A stretch of DNA of 33,788 nt from NCBI GenBank assembly GCA_002698995.1, contig PAAX01000025.1:1-33788 (forward strand), in the 5' to 3' direction. The notes under the pieces are model-generated. The model had not been told where the DNA came from, searched no databases, and saw only the letters and a program-made list of their open reading frames with translations. Shown one piece after another: positions 32,208 to 33,788 of the stretch. The stretch is from Ignavibacteriota bacterium (lineage in GTDB: Bacteria > Bacteroidota > Ignavibacteria > Ignavibacteriales > Melioribacteraceae). The number at the start of each line of letters is the position of its first letter. The first letter of the stretch is position 1. The position numbers and the translations under genes are program-made.

Positions 32208-32630
32208 ATGAAAAACCGGCTTATTCTTGAATACTACAACAAAGTAAAATCTGCTAATAAAGAGCATACCAAAAAAGAAGCATTTAAAGACCTTTTAAAT
32301 AGGCTTTACACAGGGGATAAAGAAATATTAAAACTTATCGATAAAATTACTCTCGGTGCAGAAAGTACAATTGTTAATATCCCAAGAAAAGATAAACTCC
32401 ACAAAGGTAGTGCCGATACTCTTTACAATAAAGTATTAATTGAATTTGAAAATAATCTAAGCACTACTCTTAATCATGCTAAAGAACAACTTGCCGGTTA
32501 TTTATTAGGACTTCTTAAAAGTGGTGAAGGGTATAACTTTACTTTAATTGCATCCGATTTTATTAACTGGAAAATATTTGCTCCTTCGGTTGACTGTATT
32601 GAGAAACTAGAATCTCTTAATGTGTACTAG
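32208..32630 (+). pseudogene. N-terminal fragment of a nuclease/R-M-like protein, cut by an IS element
   Basis: 140 codons run from an ATG to a TAG at 32628-32630 that lies at the edge of the IS terminal repeat, so the natural reading frame is interrupted. The middle has GSADTLYNKVLIEFENNL followed by AKEQLAGYLLGLL and LIASDFINWKIFAP. The layout Asp...Ile-Glu-x-Glu with a downstream Lys/Gln helix resembles the PD-(D/E)xK-like N-terminal domain of type IIG or Eco57I-type restriction-modification proteins. That assignment is tentative. The missing C-terminus, which would hold the methylase, should lie beyond the IS outside the window. Confidence 0.55.
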
Positions 32631-33782
32631 TCATTACTTAATCTGACAACTTCAATTGTAAGTTACATATTAAGTGTAAGATTATAACCAATCATTTTAT
32701 TCTTAGCCATGTGCTTTGTTTGTAAAAACGTTTCCATAGGTGTTCTACCGTCACAGTGTTTACCAGAATGCGGTCTTTGTTGATTGTAATGATTAATCCA
32801 AAGATCAACATCATTTTGTAATTCTTCAAGAGTTTTGTAAACTTTTTTTCTGAAGGCAATTTGATAAAATTCATTCAGTATCGTTTTATGAAAGCGTTCA
32901 CATATCCCATTTGTCTGTGGATGTCTAGCCTTGGTTTTACTATGGTCGATATTTTCAACAGCAAGATAAAGCTCATATTCATGATGTTCTGGTCTTCCAC
33001 AATACTCTGTACCTCTGTCGGTTAATATTCTCAACAGTGGTATTGCTTGATCTTCATAAAACGGTATTACTCGATCATTGAGCAAATCTGCTGCTACAAG
33101 TGCGTTCTTACGGTCATAGAGCTTTACGTGAGCTACTTTAGCATAAGTATCAATAAATGTTTGCTGATAGATTCTCCCAACTCCTTTAAGGTTTCCAACG
33201 TAGTAAGTGTCCTGTGCTCCTAGATAGCCAGGATGTTCGGTTTCTATTTCGCCGTGAGCTTCTTTGGTTTCTTTGCGTCTTTCCATGGCTACTAATTGAG
33301 CTTCCGTTAATATTAAATTCTCTTTTGCCATTTTCTCTTCAAGCTTTAACAGACGTTTATTAAAGGTCTCTATATTATGTCTTAACCAAATATTTCTTAC
33401 TCCTCCCGGGGAAATTAATATTCCTTGTTTCTTCAATTCATTTGATGCTCTTTGTTGACCATAGGCTGGATATTCTACTGCCAGGGTTACTACTGAGGCT
33501 TCTACTTCTTCTGATACTCTGTTTTTTAGGTTTGGTTTCTTTCGACTTATTTCTAGTAAGGCTGACTCTCCTCCTTCTTCATATAGTTTCTTAAATCGAT
33601 AGAAACTATCTCGGGAATATCCAAATATTTTACAAGCTCTGCTTACATTACCCAAATGGTTTGATAATTCTAGTAAGCCTATTTTGTTTTTTATTACTTT
33701 TTCTTCTGTACTCATCTGACTTCTCCTTCTGTTATTCTAATTTATCATCTTTTTTACAGAAGTGTCAGATTATATCATGACT
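32629..33782 (-). mobile_element. IS481-family insertion sequence with imperfect terminal inverted repeats
   Basis: The left end (32629-32648) AGTCATTACTTAATCTGACA and the reverse complement of the right end (33763-33782) AGTCATGATATAATCTGACA agree at 17 of 20 positions. They enclose one transposase gene. The size, about 1.15 kb, suits IS481. The conservative boundary is the inner ten-base TAATCTGACA (32639 to 33772). A target-site duplication cannot be verified: only six bases follow the right end, and they do not match the left flank. The element interrupts the gene beginning at 32208. Confidence 0.8.
32663..33715 (-). CDS. IS481-family DDE transposase
   Basis: A 350-aa transposase with an N-terminal helix-turn-helix (NVSRACKIFGYSRDSFYRFKK), then EYPAYGQQRASNEL, and an rve integrase core. 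The acidic residues are D169 (GAQDTYYVG), D233 (LTDRGTEYCG) and E273 (NGICERFHKT), followed by NHYNQQRPHSG and GRTPMETF, the usual IS481 tail. The frame is intact, with GGAGAAG four bases before the ATG, so the element may still be mobile. It fills the IS between its terminal repeats. Confidence 0.95.
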   Translation of the reverse strand: MSTEEKVIKNKIGLLELSNHLGNVSRACKIFGYSRDSFYRFKKLYEEGGESALLEISRKKPNLKNRVSEEVEASVVTLAVEYPAYGQQRASNELKKQGILISPGGVRNIWLRHNIETFNKRLLKLEEKMAKENLILTEAQLVAMERRKETKEAHGEIETEHPGYLGAQDTYYVGNLKGVGRIYQQTFIDTYAKVAHVKLYDRKNALVAADLLNDRVIPFYEDQAIPLLRILTDRGTEYCGRPEHHEYELYLAVENIDHSKTKARHPQTNGICERFHKTILNEFYQIAFRKKVYKTLEELQNDVDLWINHYNQQRPHSGKHCDGRTPMETFLQTKHMAKNKMIGYNLTLNM

Positions 33783-33788
33783 ATCTCA

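Noticed and set aside
32623-33788. Target-site duplication flanking the IS481 element
   Set aside because: Six bases on the right (ATCTCA) do not match the left flank (TGTACT), and the window ends too soon to test longer or shifted versions.
1-33788. CRISPR array, tRNA, rRNA, riboswitch or hydrogenase maturases (hydE, hydF, hydG)
   Set aside because: No regularly spaced repeats, cloverleaf, rRNA stretch or conserved riboswitch core was seen, and no radical-SAM or HydF-like gene occurs in the window.

Overview
The window is AT-rich and gene-dense, with strong Shine-Dalgarno sites in front of most genes. The gene families fit an anaerobic or facultative member of the Bacteroidota/Chlorobi/Ignavibacteria side of the FCB group. 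They include a GlmU-like PF13562-type sugar nucleotidyltransferase, a CDF carrier with a four-Cys tail, an RAYT fragment and multi-subunit [FeFe]-hydrogenases. The lineage is an inference from gene content; no rRNA or marker gene confirms it.

Layout. (1) 1-261: the last 39 codons of a RAYT (Y1) transposase and a small REP-like hairpin. (2) 262-1269, minus: a CDF metal exporter. (3) 1495-13681, plus: a 12.2-kb tightly packed [FeFe]-hydrogenase and signalling locus. Two complete but non-equivalent NuoE-NuoF-HydA modules flank a block made of a hydrogenase-like histidine kinase, a lone receiver, a REC-PAS-kinase hybrid and a second lone receiver. The locus ends in a strong hairpin terminator. 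A near-consensus sigma-54 element lies just before the first gene. (4) 13750-16605, plus: two tandem paralogous membrane histidine kinases. (5) 22412-16567, minus: a seven-gene overlapping operon of rhodanese, MauE/DoxX-like protein, three GT9 glycosyltransferases, a homocysteine S-methyltransferase-like enzyme and IspE. (6) 22459-23283, plus: a short-chain dehydrogenase. (7) 26940-23286, minus: nagB, a GlmU-like nucleotidyltransferase and rqcH. (8) 27985-27023, minus: an exported two-lobed aspartyl-protease-like protein. (9) 29568-28066, minus: a POT peptide transporter with its own terminator and inverted repeats upstream. (10) 31993-29852, minus: an arsR-acr3-arsC arsenic operon with two matching operator-like palindromes. 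(11) 32208 to the end: a nuclease-like gene cut by an IS481-family element.

The most unusual part is the hydrogenase locus. It encodes three different H-cluster proteins. HydA1 has the canonical TSCCPGW / MPC / ACPGGC set. HydA2 has TSCSPGW, with Ser where the first H-cluster [4Fe-4S] ligand is expected. The sensor kinase has SSPCPA, with Pro at the proton-shuttle Cys, and a CxxC third motif. A reasonable model is a hydrogenase with NAD(P)-type and flavin partners whose synthesis or activity is tuned by an H2- or redox-sensing phosphorelay. None of the signalling proteins here has a recognisable DNA-binding output, and no HydE/F/G maturases are present, so partners must lie elsewhere.
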